From: ZAX-1 sp046533095
GTDB lineage: Bacteria; Bacillota; Clostridia; Lachnospirales; Lachnospiraceae
Length of the DNA stretch: 64,000 nt
Assembly (NCBI GenBank): GCA_046533095.1
Contig: JAJQRA010000034.1
Location: 210,993-274,992, forward strand
Reading direction: 5' to 3'
Part shown: piece after piece, positions 27,607 through 36,986 of the stretch
How positions within the stretch are numbered: the stretch's first letter is position 1
How the letters are laid out: every line of letters begins with the position of its first letter
Position numbers and translations under genes: made by a program
The notes under the pieces: model-generated
Told to the model about the DNA's origin: nothing
Seen by the model: the letters and a program-made list of their open reading frames with translations, nothing else
Database searches by the model: none

Positions 27607-28686
27607 TTGAAACCACAACGAAAGATACTCATTTTATTACCCAGTTTAGAGCAGGTTGGAGGGGTTATGGTTGTTGCTCCTTTGTTATCTATCTTATTAG
27701 ACAATCATTATAAAGTGGATATTATTTCTAAGGTATCTGGGCTATTAGGATATGGATTTGAAAAAATGGGATGTACAGTTGGTATCTATGAAGACATGCA
27801 TACACAACCGTTTCGAGACTATATTCTTTATCATTATGATGAAGTATTGGTTAACACATTGCAACTAGTTTCCGTAATCCATCAATTAAATGGAGTGAAT
27901 ATTAAAGTCCACTGGTGGATTCATGAAGGACCTCATTTTTTTGAAAGATTCAAAGAGCAAATACCAGATGGATTTTGGGATATGCTAAAAGATAATATCC
28001 GTGTATACGTAGCTGGTGCATATGTGAATCGATTTCTATTAACAAAATACAACTACACCAGCGAAATTTTAAATTTTGGTTCACCAGATTACGGAAAAGA
28101 AAAATTTGAAAAACCAAACTATAATGTTAATGCCGAAAAAATATCTTTTTTAATTCCTAGTACACTCTATCAATATACCAAAGGCCAAGATATTACTGCG
28201 GTGGCCATAGCAAGTCTACCATTGGAATATCTTCAAAAAACAGAATTTATATTTGTTGGATGTGAATGTCAAGGAGAGACAATATTTCTTGAACTATTAG
28301 ATGCTTTAGAAGAAAAATGTGCAAATGTGCATCATCTTCCTACTATGCTACATAAAGAACTACTGGCATTGATGAACAGTGTAGACTGTATTTTAGCCCC
28401 ATCCAGAGAAGATCCAACAAACACATGTATTGTAGAAGGACTTTCTTTGTCTAAAATTTGCATATGTTCAAATAGGGTAGGCGCTTCTTATTATTTAAAA
28501 CATAATGTAAACGCTTTTATCTTTACAAATGAAAATGCTGATGAGCTAAAAGCTATCATGATGGATATTATTGATGATATGGATACATTGGAAGATATGA
28601 AAGTAAATGGACATAAAGTGTATGAAGAAGTATTTTCGCTAAATAAATTTGAAGATAATGTGAAAAAATGGTTGATAAATAATTAG
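27607..28686 (+). CDS. Glycosyltransferase (GT4-like), intact paralog
   Basis: 359 residues. The opening ILILLPSLEQVGGVMVVAPL is the donor-independent loop typical of GT-B transferases. The C-terminal half has CILAPSREDPTNTCIVEGLS, the E-x7-E-like segment of GT4 enzymes that binds the sugar nucleotide. TTG is the start: AAAGGAG lies six bases before it and no ATG fits. The closest relative is the truncated copy at 21160, so the pair arose by duplication, with the CDP-sugar operon, the fucosyltransferase-like gene and fliB now between them. The role is probably surface or flagellar glycan assembly; the substrate is unknown. Confidence 0.82.
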   Translation: MKPQRKILILLPSLEQVGGVMVVAPLLSILLDNHYKVDIISKVSGLLGYGFEKMGCTVGIYEDMHTQPFRDYILYHYDEVLVNTLQLVSVIHQLNGVNIKVHWWIHEGPHFFERFKEQIPDGFWDMLKDNIRVYVAGAYVNRFLLTKYNYTSEILNFGSPDYGKEKFEKPNYNVNAEKISFLIPSTLYQYTKGQDITAVAIASLPLEYLQKTEFIFVGCECQGETIFLELLDALEEKCANVHHLPTMLHKELLALMNSVDCILAPSREDPTNTCIVEGLSLSKICICSNRVGASYYLKHNVNAFIFTNENADELKAIMMDIIDDMDTLEDMKVNGHKVYEEVFSLNKFEDNVKKWLINN

Positions 28687-28950
28687 CGTGCTTGGCAATA
28701 GACTTCTTCCGAGTATTTTGTTCCTATAATATTCTTGCTTTTCCCTTATAAAATTTAAAGATATACCGTGGTTGCTTTACTGCAAGCATCGTCTTTCATT
28801 AAAGCTTGCCGAAATTGTTGTCTGGCAGATGCAGGTTTCCATTTCGATCGTGTTTCCTTAGCTTTGGGTATGAATTGAATCACCATTTTTTTATGCAGGT
28901 GTCTTTTGATGCCTATTTTTTAAAAGGAAATAATCAGCCCTCACCTAAGA

Positions 28951-29062
28951 CTGTCCGAAAACCACATTTTCCCCTAAATGAATACACTGTATATAGCAGT
29001 TTGGCATTCGTTTGGTACGATATATTGTATTTCGAAATTTAATTTTGGGAATTTTCGGACAG
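28951..29062. repeat. Short inverted-repeat element (MITE-like), about 112 bp
   Basis: CTGTCCGAAAA (28951-28961) and TTTTCGGACAG (29052-29062) are perfect 11-base inverted ends around a gene-free core. Size and structure fit a miniature transposon remnant. No target duplication is obvious. The surrounding space 28687-29100 otherwise shows no gene; part of it (28770-28800) can fold through GCAAGC/GCTTGC. Confidence 0.45.
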
Positions 29063-29100
29063 CCTCCCCTAAAAGAGGAAGATTGGATGATACAAAAAAG

Positions 29101-30417
29101 ATGAATATTATATTGCTATCAGGGGGATCGGGAAAAAGGCTTTGGCCACTTTCAAACGATATCCGCTCAAAACAATTTATTAAGCTACTAAAAAGGGACG
29201 GCATCTATGAGTCTATGATACAAAGGGTATATCGACAGATTTGTAGTGTGGTGCCAGAAGCCAAGATAAACATTGCTGCTTCGAAAAAACAGGCATCCAT
29301 GATATGTAGCCAGATTGGCGACAATGTAAATATCTGCGTTGAGCCTTCTAGGAAGGATACGTTTCCAGCTATCGCCCTAGCCTGTAGTTATTTGCATGAT
29401 GTGAAAGGGATTTTGAGCGAGGAAGTAGTCATTGTGTGCCCGGTAGACCCCTATGTGGAGCAGGGCTATTTTCAAGCACTAGAGGAATTAGAGTCTTTAG
29501 TGGCACAATCAGACGATACAAATCTGACGTTAATGGGGGTAGTGCCTACCTACCCAAGTGAAAAATATGGTTATATTATTCCGAAAACGGATAAAGCGGT
29601 TAGTAAAGTAGATGCATTTAAAGAAAAGCCGGACGTGAAAACGGCACAAGCATATATTGAAAAAGGGGCACTTTGGAATAGCGGGGTATTTGCTTTTAAA
29701 TTGAGCTATATCCTAGAAAAAGCACATCAATTAATTGATTTTTTAGACTATGAAGACCTATATGAGAAATATAATACTTTAGAAAAAATTAGTTTCGACT
29801 ATGCGGTCGTAGAGCAGGAAACGCATATTCAGGTCCTGCGTTTTTGTGGGACATGGAAAGACCTTGGGACATGGAATACACTGACAGAAGAGATATCAGA
29901 AACGGCTATAGGCAAGGCGATGTATGATGAAGCCTGTAGCAACACTCATATAATCAATGAATTAAATATACCGATTTTGTGTATGGGCTTAAAAGACGTG
30001 ATTGTTTCGGCAAGTGCAGACGGGATTCTGGTTTCGAATAAAGGGCAGTCAAGCCATATCAAGCCATTTGTAGATACAATTGAACAGGAAATCATGTTTG
30101 CCGAAAAATCTTGGGGGAGCTATACGGTGTTGGACGTGCAAGAAGAAAGCATGACAATTAGAGTTGTCCTAAACCAGGGGCGAAGGATGAACTACCATAG
30201 CCATGAGTATCGTGATGAAGTATGGACAATTATTTCAGGGGCAGGGAAAACGATTGTAGACGGAATGGAAAAATCTGTAAGGGCGGGAGATGTCATTGCC
30301 ATGCATGCAGGCTGTCGGCATACAATTATGGCAGATACCGAATTAAAACTAATAGAAATACAGCTTGGTAAGGAGATTAGTGTCAAAGACAAGCAAAAAT
30401 ATGAACTTGACCGATAG
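29101..30417 (+). CDS. manC: Mannose-1-phosphate guanylyltransferase with C-terminal cupin
   Basis: 438 residues. The nucleotidyltransferase domain starts NIILLSGGSGKRLWPLS with the KQF segment after it. VVIVCPVDPYV and FKEKPDVKTAQAYIEKG, then LWNSGVFAFKL, are standard. From about residue 340 a cupin follows (WGSYTVLDV, NYHSHEYRDEVWTIISG), seen in bifunctional ManC/AlgA proteins that also carry phosphomannose isomerase activity. It makes GDP-mannose for the glycan genes upstream. ATG 29101 fits the family start. An in-frame TTG at 29083 is closer to GAGG (29075-29078) and may be the real initiation codon. Confidence 0.87.
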   Translation: MNIILLSGGSGKRLWPLSNDIRSKQFIKLLKRDGIYESMIQRVYRQICSVVPEAKINIAASKKQASMICSQIGDNVNICVEPSRKDTFPAIALACSYLHDVKGILSEEVVIVCPVDPYVEQGYFQALEELESLVAQSDDTNLTLMGVVPTYPSEKYGYIIPKTDKAVSKVDAFKEKPDVKTAQAYIEKGALWNSGVFAFKLSYILEKAHQLIDFLDYEDLYEKYNTLEKISFDYAVVEQETHIQVLRFCGTWKDLGTWNTLTEEISETAIGKAMYDEACSNTHIINELNIPILCMGLKDVIVSASADGILVSNKGQSSHIKPFVDTIEQEIMFAEKSWGSYTVLDVQEESMTIRVVLNQGRRMNYHSHEYRDEVWTIISGAGKTIVDGMEKSVRAGDVIAMHAGCRHTIMADTELKLIEIQLGKEISVKDKQKYELDR

Positions 30418-30484
30418 ACTTTCCTGCGAAAGCCGAAGATTGTATTGCACCATATGAAAAAAATAAAAAGGGAGAATTCTATTT

Positions 30485-31924
30485 ATGTCCAACAACAAAA
30501 AACGAGTAGAGGCGATTACATCGATGGATACCGATTTTGCCCAGTGGTATACAGATGTAGTAAAGAAAGCAGAACTGATTGACTATTCTAGTGTAAAAGG
30601 GTGTATGATTATCAAACCGGCCGGCTATGCGATTTGGGAAAATATCCAAAAAGAGCTGGATGCGCGATTTAAGGCGGAGGGCGTTGAAAATGTCTATATG
30701 CCGCTGTTTATACCGGAAAGCCTGTTGCAAAAAGAAAAGGATCACGTAGAAGGATTTGCCCCGGAGGTTGCATGGGTAACGCATGGAGGGCTTGCGCCTT
30801 TAACAGAAAGGCTTTGCGTGAGGCCAACATCGGAAACGCTATTCTGCGATTTTTATGCAAATGATATCCACTCCTACCGGGATTTGCCGAAATTGTATAA
30901 CCAGTGGTGCTCCGTGGTGCGGTGGGAGAAAGAAACAAGGCCGTTTTTGCGTTCGAGGGAATTTCTTTGGCAGGAGGGGCATACAGCCCATGCAACTGAA
31001 AAAGACGCGGAAGAAATGACGTTAAAAATGCTGAATATTTATGCCGATTTTTGTGAGGAATTTTTAGCAATACCGGTAATCCGGGGACGAAAAACAGAGA
31101 AAGAAAAGTTTGCAGGGGCAAATGCGACCTATACCATTGAAGCCTTAATGCACGATGGGAAAGCGTTGCAGTCCGCAACGAGCCATAATTTTGGAGATGG
31201 ATTTGCAAAGGCATTTGAGATCCAATATACAGATAAAGACAATAAACTACAGTATGTCCATCAGACATCTTGGGGGTTAAGCACCAGAATAATCGGGGGA
31301 ATCATCATGGTGCATGGAGATGATTCAGGATTGGTACTGCCACCGAAAGCAGCACCGGTTCAAGTTATGGTGATACCCATTCAACAACGAAAAGAGGGTG
31401 TGCTAGAAAAGAGCGAAGAACTAAAAGACGCATTACAAAAAGCTGGATTAAGAGTAAAATTAGATGATACGGACAAGAGCCCCGGATGGAAATTTGCAGA
31501 GCAGGAAATGCGTGGAATTCCAATTCGCATTGAATTAGGGCCAAAAGATATAGAAGCAAATAAATGTGTGATCGTCCGCAGGGATACGGGGGAAAAATTG
31601 GAACTTGCGCTAGAGGAAGCTGTGCCAAAAGCATTAGAATTAATGGAACGTATCCAACAGGATATGTTTGAACGCGCAAAAGCACATATTGCCGCACACA
31701 TATGCGATGTAACAGCGTATGCAGATTTTGTAAATGCAGTAGAGCATAAACCAGGATTTATTCGCGCGATGTGGTGTGAAGAGAAAGAGTGCGAAATTAA
31801 AATCAAAGAAGAAACGACGGCAACAGCAAGATGTATGCCTTTTATACAAGAGCAAATAGCAGATAGCTGCATTTGTTGTGGAAAACCTGCCCATAAATTG
31901 GTGTATTGGGGCAAAGCATATTAG
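30485..31924 (+). CDS. proS: Prolyl-tRNA synthetase, archaeal/eukaryotic type
   Basis: 479 residues, lacking the editing insertion of the long bacterial form. Class II motifs are clear: motif 1 region IIKPAGYAIWENIQ, motif 2 RWEKETRPFLRSREFLWQEG and motif 3 GGIIMVHGDDSGLVLPP. The C-terminal zinc-type domain has CEEKEC and CICCG, as in the archaeal-like class found in many Clostridia. GGGAG precedes the ATG by about ten bases. No T-box leader fits in the 67 bases between it and manC, so it is probably expressed from an upstream promoter. Confidence 0.95.
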   Translation: MSNNKKRVEAITSMDTDFAQWYTDVVKKAELIDYSSVKGCMIIKPAGYAIWENIQKELDARFKAEGVENVYMPLFIPESLLQKEKDHVEGFAPEVAWVTHGGLAPLTERLCVRPTSETLFCDFYANDIHSYRDLPKLYNQWCSVVRWEKETRPFLRSREFLWQEGHTAHATEKDAEEMTLKMLNIYADFCEEFLAIPVIRGRKTEKEKFAGANATYTIEALMHDGKALQSATSHNFGDGFAKAFEIQYTDKDNKLQYVHQTSWGLSTRIIGGIIMVHGDDSGLVLPPKAAPVQVMVIPIQQRKEGVLEKSEELKDALQKAGLRVKLDDTDKSPGWKFAEQEMRGIPIRIELGPKDIEANKCVIVRRDTGEKLELALEEAVPKALELMERIQQDMFERAKAHIAAHICDVTAYADFVNAVEHKPGFIRAMWCEEKECEIKIKEETTATARCMPFIQEQIADSCICCGKPAHKLVYWGKAY

Positions 31925-31962
31925 AGCTTATTCGACAACGGTGTACCTGGCTGGAGGGGAAA

Positions 31963-32586
31963 GTGAACATATTTTTGATACGCCATGGGCAAACACAGGG
32001 GAATATGCAAGGAAGATATGTAGGGCGTACCAATGAACCACTGTTGCAGGAAAGTATAAAGCAGCTAAAGAATATGACAGTACCATTGGTATCATATGTG
32101 TTTACGAGCAACCTGCTGCGCTGTATACAGACGGCGCAGTGTATCTATCCGAATGTACCCTCCATTGCTGTGGATGGATTACAGGAAATAGATTTTGGAA
32201 GATATGAATATAAAAATTATAGGGATTTAAATGGAGACAAGCAGTACCAAAGGTTTATCGATAGTGGCGGTCTAGAGCCATTTCCAGATGAAGAAACATT
32301 ACGGAGCTTTCGGGTGCAATGCGTGCAGGCATTTGGATCATGTATGGCAGAGGCGAGGATAAAAAATTTTTCGGCAGTGGCATTTGTCATACATGGCGGA
32401 ACGATTATGGCGATCTTGGAAACGTTTGGCTATCCCAAAAAGAATTATTATGATTGGCAAGTAAAAAATGGAAGTGGCTACAAAGCAAGTGCCGTTTGGC
32501 AGAATACCGGGGGAGTTTGCCAATTGCAGCTACATGAAATACAGGCGATGGGGGCACCACAGCGAGAGGATGGCTATGGGGGATGA
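31963..32586 (+). CDS. Histidine phosphatase family protein (phosphoglycerate mutase-like)
   Basis: 207 residues. IFLIRHGQTQGN carries the RHG catalytic histidine at the N-terminus, EIDFGRYE the proton donor region and FVIHGGTIMAIL the second histidine. Members act on phosphosugars, alpha-ribazole phosphate or phosphoglycerate, and the sequence does not tell which. GTG 31963 has GGAGG five bases upstream; the earlier in-frame ATG at 31906 would lie inside proS. The 3' end overlaps the next gene by 11 bases, implying coupled translation. Confidence 0.8.
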   Translation: MNIFLIRHGQTQGNMQGRYVGRTNEPLLQESIKQLKNMTVPLVSYVFTSNLLRCIQTAQCIYPNVPSIAVDGLQEIDFGRYEYKNYRDLNGDKQYQRFIDSGGLEPFPDEETLRSFRVQCVQAFGSCMAEARIKNFSAVAFVIHGGTIMAILETFGYPKKNYYDWQVKNGSGYKASAVWQNTGGVCQLQLHEIQAMGAPQREDGYGG

Positions 32587-34015
32587 TTATTTACAATATA
32601 ATAATGCAAAATATTGGCAGATAGGTTTGTTCTCATTGAACAATGCCGCAACAAACCTCTATATGGCACTTATGGGATATATCACATACTATGCAAATTC
32701 AATTGCGGGTTTTGGCGTAGTACTGATTTCTTTTTTGCTTACAGCGATGAATATATTTGACGGGGTAACGGATCCTTTGGTGGGCTTTTTCTTGGACAAG
32801 ACCAAGGGTAAATATGGAAAATTCCGTCCGTTTATGATCATCGGGAATGTATTGATGGGTGGGAGCGTACTGTTGCTTTTTAAAACAACCCATCTTGCTC
32901 CAAAATATATAAGAGTGCCATATTTTATTGTGGTATATGCTATTTTTGTGATTGGCTATACGCTTCAGACGGTTGTAGGGAAATCCGGCCAGACTGTTAT
33001 TACAAACAATCCAAAACAAAGGCCGGTGTCCACGTATTTTGACTCTCTTTATATTATGGCGGCCTATGGGGGCGTGGCTTTGTTTGTCAGCAACTATTTA
33101 ATACCAAAATATAAGAACTTTAAAAATGCCGAGCTATTTAATGAATATGCTTTCTGGGTTGTCCTTATTTCGGGAGTGGCAACAGCATTAGCTGTTGTAG
33201 GAATATGGGGAAAGGATCAGGAGAAATATTACGGTGGCAGCGATAAGGTGCAGAAGATACAATTTTCTAGCTACTGGGATATCATTCGGCATAACAGGCC
33301 AATCCGTATGTTGATTATTGCGGCATGTACCAATCGATTTGCAGCGACAGTATATGGGCATACTGCAGTTTCCGTTATGCTGTTTGGAATTATGATGGAC
33401 AATTATTCGATTGCGGGGCTGATTGGAGTGATTACAGCAGTACCCACCCTATTTGTAGTGACGGCAGGTATCCGTGTGGCGCAAAAAATGGGGCAAAAAC
33501 AAGCATTGGTTCTATTTACGGGATTGGGTATCCTATTTCAGATGGCCATGATGGGTATTTTAGCGAAAGATAATGTCAATACAATAACGATGACACCTTC
33601 AAAACTAAATAAAATCTCTCTTTTGTTTATTGGAATCTTTATTTTGCTAAATGGCTGTAAATCGATTACAAATAATATGGTAGTGCCGATGATTGCAGAT
33701 TGTTCGGATTATGAAGTCTACCGAAGTGGGAAATATGTGCCCGGTTTAATGGGCGCCTTGTTTTCCTTTGTAGACAAAGTCTTTGTCGCATTAGGGACGG
33801 CATTTGTAGGTATCGTTTTGGCAGCTGTCGGATATAACAAGAAACTTCCTCAAGTTACCGATGAATTGTCACTTGGCATTCGAGGGACAACCTTATTCCT
33901 TTATTGCGTGATGCCGATATTAGGATGGATTGTTTCGTTGCTTGCCATGAAATTTTATAAATTAGACAAGGCAAGGATGAAGAAAATCCAGCAGAGGATT
34001 CATGCCGGAAAATAA
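32576..34015 (+). CDS. GPH-type sugar:cation symporter (MFS_2)
   Basis: 479 residues with about twelve hydrophobic spans. FDGVTDPLVGFFLDKTKGKYGKFRP is split by family markers: 'D..tDp..G...D.T..kyGkfRP' is the loop 2-3 signature of glycoside-pentoside-hexuronide symporters. The later CSDYEVYRSGKYVPGLMGAL is the matching C-half signature. The substrate is likely a glycoside, pentoside or hexuronide. ATG 32576 is preceded by GAGAGG at a six-base distance and lies inside the phosphatase gene. Its 3' end is tandemly duplicated in the spacer that follows. Confidence 0.85.
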   Translation: MGDDYLQYNNAKYWQIGLFSLNNAATNLYMALMGYITYYANSIAGFGVVLISFLLTAMNIFDGVTDPLVGFFLDKTKGKYGKFRPFMIIGNVLMGGSVLLLFKTTHLAPKYIRVPYFIVVYAIFVIGYTLQTVVGKSGQTVITNNPKQRPVSTYFDSLYIMAAYGGVALFVSNYLIPKYKNFKNAELFNEYAFWVVLISGVATALAVVGIWGKDQEKYYGGSDKVQKIQFSSYWDIIRHNRPIRMLIIAACTNRFAATVYGHTAVSVMLFGIMMDNYSIAGLIGVITAVPTLFVVTAGIRVAQKMGQKQALVLFTGLGILFQMAMMGILAKDNVNTITMTPSKLNKISLLFIGIFILLNGCKSITNNMVVPMIADCSDYEVYRSGKYVPGLMGALFSFVDKVFVALGTAFVGIVLAAVGYNKKLPQVTDELSLGIRGTTLFLYCVMPILGWIVSLLAMKFYKLDKARMKKIQQRIHAGK

Positions 34016-34074
34016 AGATGAGGCTAAAGTTTGGATGGGAATAAAAGGGAAGAGGATTCATGGTGGAAAATAAA
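33993..34074. repeat. Tandem duplication of the symporter gene's 3' end (58-bp period)
   Basis: AGAGGATTCATG..GGAAAATAAA occurs at 33993-34016, where it holds the last codons and stop, and again at 34051-34074 in the spacer. The bases between also resemble the region before the stop. This is one of several such gene-end duplications in the window. Confidence 0.7.
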
Positions 34075-34104
34075 AATTGGACGAAAGCCCGGATTGGAGT
34101 TCAT

Positions 34105-35040
34105 ATGAAAATTGTATTTTTAGACGTAAAATCAATTGGAGAAGACATTGATCTATCAGGTTATGACAAATTAGGTACGGTGGAAAAGTATGATTTCACT
34201 AGCCCGTTAGAAGTACCGGAGCGGACAGTAGACGCAGATGTTATTATTGTTAATAAGGTTCCCATCAATGCAAATACGGTTGGGCAATCAAAGAAGCTCA
34301 AATTAGTATGCGTCACAGCTACCGGTACCGATAATTTAGACAAAGAATATCTAAAAAACGCAGGGATGGCTTGGCGTAATGTGGCAGGATATTCAACACA
34401 GACAGTTGCCCAGCATACGTTTGCACTGCTCTTTTATCTTCTTGAGAAATTAAACTATTATGACAATTACGTGAAAGAAGAAAAATACATGAACGATCAT
34501 GTGTTTACCCATTTTGACAATGTATTTCATGAACTATATGGCCAGACCTGGGGGATTGTCGGTATGGGGGCAATTGGACAGCGAGTAGCAGAAATTGCAA
34601 CGATATTTGGTTGCAGCATCATTTATTATTCTACATCAGGGAAAAATAAGGGGCAGAATTATGAAAATGTGGACTTTGATACATTATTAACAAGGTCGGA
34701 TATTATCTCAATCCATGCACCTTTAAATGAACAAACAGAGCGACTGATGGACAAAACGGCATTTGAAAAAATGAAAAAATCTGCCATATTTTTGAATTTA
34801 GGGAGAGGGCCTATTGTAGCAGAGGAAGATTTAGCAGATGCGCTGGAACATGAAATGATCGCAGCGGCAGGGCTGGACGTGCTATGTAAAGAACCCATGA
34901 GCCCCGACAATCCGCTGCGTCGTGTCAAAGATAGCAACAAGTTGATAATAACGCCCCATATTGCATGGGCGAGCCTAGAAGCAAGAATAAGGCTCATGGA
35001 TATTATTTTAGAGCAAATAAAGGCATTTGACGCTTGGTAA
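34105..35040 (+). CDS. D-isomer-specific 2-hydroxyacid dehydrogenase
   Basis: 311 residues, full length. VGMGAIGQRVAEIA is the NAD loop near residue 155. LNLGRGPIVAEEDLADAL carries the catalytic arginine region, and PHIAWAS holds the catalytic histidine. Relatives reduce hydroxypyruvate/glyoxylate or make D-lactate; the 'WAS' ending of the histidine motif suits glycerate/hydroxypyruvate-type enzymes (inference). ATG 34105 has GGAG five bases upstream; the longer frame from 34060 has no such site. It follows the symporter and ends at a terminator, so phosphatase, symporter and dehydrogenase form one unit, perhaps for a sugar-acid. Confidence 0.87.
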   Translation: MKIVFLDVKSIGEDIDLSGYDKLGTVEKYDFTSPLEVPERTVDADVIIVNKVPINANTVGQSKKLKLVCVTATGTDNLDKEYLKNAGMAWRNVAGYSTQTVAQHTFALLFYLLEKLNYYDNYVKEEKYMNDHVFTHFDNVFHELYGQTWGIVGMGAIGQRVAEIATIFGCSIIYYSTSGKNKGQNYENVDFDTLLTRSDIISIHAPLNEQTERLMDKTAFEKMKKSAIFLNLGRGPIVAEEDLADALEHEMIAAAGLDVLCKEPMSPDNPLRRVKDSNKLIITPHIAWASLEARIRLMDIILEQIKAFDAW

Positions 35041-35071
35041 GGTATTTTGAAACCGAGTGTCAAAATACTCT

Positions 35072-35127
35072 ACCAAGACATTAAGGAACTGTTCCTTAAG
35101 AACCTTGACATCTGACTTGGTTTTTTT
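35072..35127 (+). terminator. Rho-independent terminator after the dehydrogenase
   Basis: Nested pairing: an outer ACCAAG (35072-35077) with CTTGGT (35116-35121), and an inner TTAAGGAAC (35081-35089) with GTTCCTTAA (35091-35099). Seven T at 35121-35127 follow. 35128-35281 holds nothing further that I can support. Confidence 0.75.
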
Positions 35128-35281
35128 CCGCCATGTGCGTTGTCCTCAATCAGCGTAGCTTAGGCTATGCTGATTGAGGACGCCTTGCCTGATGAAAAAA
35201 TCCCTGCGTCATCTTGTCAAGTTTATTTCGTCACAGTCCCTAAGCGATGCATGTTTGAGCTAGAGCCTGTAAGTGCTGCCG

Positions 35282-36247
35282 TTAACTTGGTATCGAACTA
35301 TCCAGTCCACTGTGATAGGATTTGTTGCCAAGCGCAGCAAGGATTTTCCGGTGGCGAGATTTTTCAATTGGCGTATGAACTTTAGAACAGAACAATTGAT
35401 ATAGGCTACGTAGCATGGCGACATAATCATTTTGCGCACTGCCGATTAGGTCTAAAAAAGATTCATCGTAAGCATCCATATCGAAAAAAGGGTTATGCCA
35501 TGGGTGATGGTGCATATTTAGGGGATCGATGAAAAAACGCAAGGAATCACTGGCAATCATAGGGGACAAAACAGGGTAGCCCACTGCTATGCCTTCTGCT
35601 GCGCGGATCAGCACCTTCTTTTTTCCTAAGGGGTCACGTAGAAGCCTTGTACCAAGCTGTATAGAGCGAATGGCCATACGAATCGTTGTATAGTGTATCT
35701 TCAAACCGGGATAAGTCTTTGAAAACACATAGTATAGAATGGTCGCTATGGTACGAAGCTGAAGCCTGGTAAGCACAATGGTAGATTCCTGACGGAAAGA
35801 GGAAGGCTTTTTGTGCTTATAAAGGGATAGAAGGGAGCTATCAATATCTGTTTCGAGGGTGATATGGTTTCCGTAGTAATTTGGTTTTCGTCCGATATAA
35901 TTGGTTCTTGAATAAATGTAAGGGTGGCAGCTGCAGTCTAATAGATAGTGCCCAATAAACCCAAGAATATAGGCTTGCGCAATTTTCTCTTCCTTTTTAT
36001 CGGGAAACAGCTTGCGGCTTTCAATTAAATAATGCAAAAATTTGTTTGTATTCTTAACATGAGCCACGGAACCGGGATTGCTTTTGTGGACGAGATAGGT
36101 GGGTAAAAAGTAAAAGAAAATATCTGATCCTTGCAGCCCTAAGCTGTATGCGGCATGGTTTTTGCAGATGGTTTTCTTTAAGGCATCTTTTTGTAATGTT
36201 TTGTACGTATTTAAACCAAATAGATAGTGCGTTGTAAATCCAGGCAT
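35282..36247 (-). CDS. Zinc-dependent phospholipase C-like protein
   Basis: 321 residues. MPGFTTHYLFGLNTYK with histidines and aspartates spread as in PF00882 (GSDIFFYFLP, YILGFIGHYLLDCSCHPYIY, HITLETDID) matches the all-helical zinc-dependent phospholipase C fold common in Clostridia. Unlike the secreted toxins it has no signal peptide, so it is probably intracellular and of unknown substrate. ATG 36247 has GAAGGAG seven bases upstream; an ATG 18 bases earlier lacks one. It stands 53 bases downstream of the alkA-like gene on the same strand. Confidence 0.8.
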   Translation of the reverse strand: MPGFTTHYLFGLNTYKTLQKDALKKTICKNHAAYSLGLQGSDIFFYFLPTYLVHKSNPGSVAHVKNTNKFLHYLIESRKLFPDKKEEKIAQAYILGFIGHYLLDCSCHPYIYSRTNYIGRKPNYYGNHITLETDIDSSLLSLYKHKKPSSFRQESTIVLTRLQLRTIATILYYVFSKTYPGLKIHYTTIRMAIRSIQLGTRLLRDPLGKKKVLIRAAEGIAVGYPVLSPMIASDSLRFFIDPLNMHHHPWHNPFFDMDAYDESFLDLIGSAQNDYVAMLRSLYQLFCSKVHTPIEKSRHRKILAALGNKSYHSGLDSSIPS

Positions 36248-36299
36248 AGTTTTGCTCCTTCGCATTGAACACTTGGTGCTTTTCCGAACATCACTTTCA

Positions 36300-36986
36300 T
36301 CAGTGATGTTTTATTGCCAACTTTTTCTGTGCTTTCGTTTTTGGCGCGTAATCCACAAGGTTAGCACATGCGCCGCCTGCTATCGCCCAAAGGTAAAGGC
36401 TTGCTATGGTTGCATAAGGGGTATACCGACGTTTATACTTGGCAAATAATTTAGGGGTAATTTGACGGTGATGATACAGCATCCGAAGTCCACGCTGGAT
36501 CGCAAGGTCGTCAAAGCTTATAATATCCATACGCTGCATAGAAAATGTCATCAGCATTTGCGCAGTCCACACACCAATGCCTTTTATTTGACAAAGCCTT
36601 TTGCAAACTTCATCGTCTGCCATCGTATGCAGGTGGTCTAAATCCAGACTCCCATCCAGTACCTTATCGGCAATTTCCCTGATATAGGAAGCCTTTCGCA
36701 TAGATATTCCGCAGGTCTGCAATTCTTCGGGCGATATTGCCCCTATATTTTCCGGTGTTAATGGGGAAAATCGGTCTTGCATACGTGCCCAGATAGTTGT
36801 TTGCGCTTTCGTGGATATTTGCTGTCCAATGATGGAGTTTAAAAGTGCCATGAACATATCGGGAATGATGGCACGGTCTATGTGCCCAATCTCGTCTATT
36901 ACGGCACCTAAAATTGGATCTTTGGATTTTAAGTACTCCATCTCTTCTTTTCCATATTCAAAATACTGCATATGCATGTCATACAT
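36300..36986 (-). CDS. DNA-3-methyladenine glycosylase II-like (HhH-GPD)
   Basis: 228 residues. The helix-hairpin-helix LCQIKGIGVWTAQMLMTF is followed by the catalytic aspartate region MDIISFDDLAIQRGLRML. ALLNSIIGQQISTKAQ is the usual N-terminal contact segment of AlkA-type enzymes that remove alkylated purines. It lacks the extra N-terminal domain of E. coli AlkA, as do many Firmicute forms. GGAG lies before ATG 36986. It overlaps the upstream ogt by eight bases, so the two alkylation-repair proteins are translationally coupled. Confidence 0.9.
   Translation of the reverse strand: MYDMHMQYFEYGKEEMEYLKSKDPILGAVIDEIGHIDRAIIPDMFMALLNSIIGQQISTKAQTTIWARMQDRFSPLTPENIGAISPEELQTCGISMRKASYIREIADKVLDGSLDLDHLHTMADDEVCKRLCQIKGIGVWTAQMLMTFSMQRMDIISFDDLAIQRGLRMLYHHRQITPKLFAKYKRRYTPYATIASLYLWAIAGGACANLVDYAPKTKAQKKLAIKHH

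Noticed and set aside
30418..30484. T-box leader of proS
   Set aside because: Only 67 bases separate manC from proS and no T-box sequence is present.
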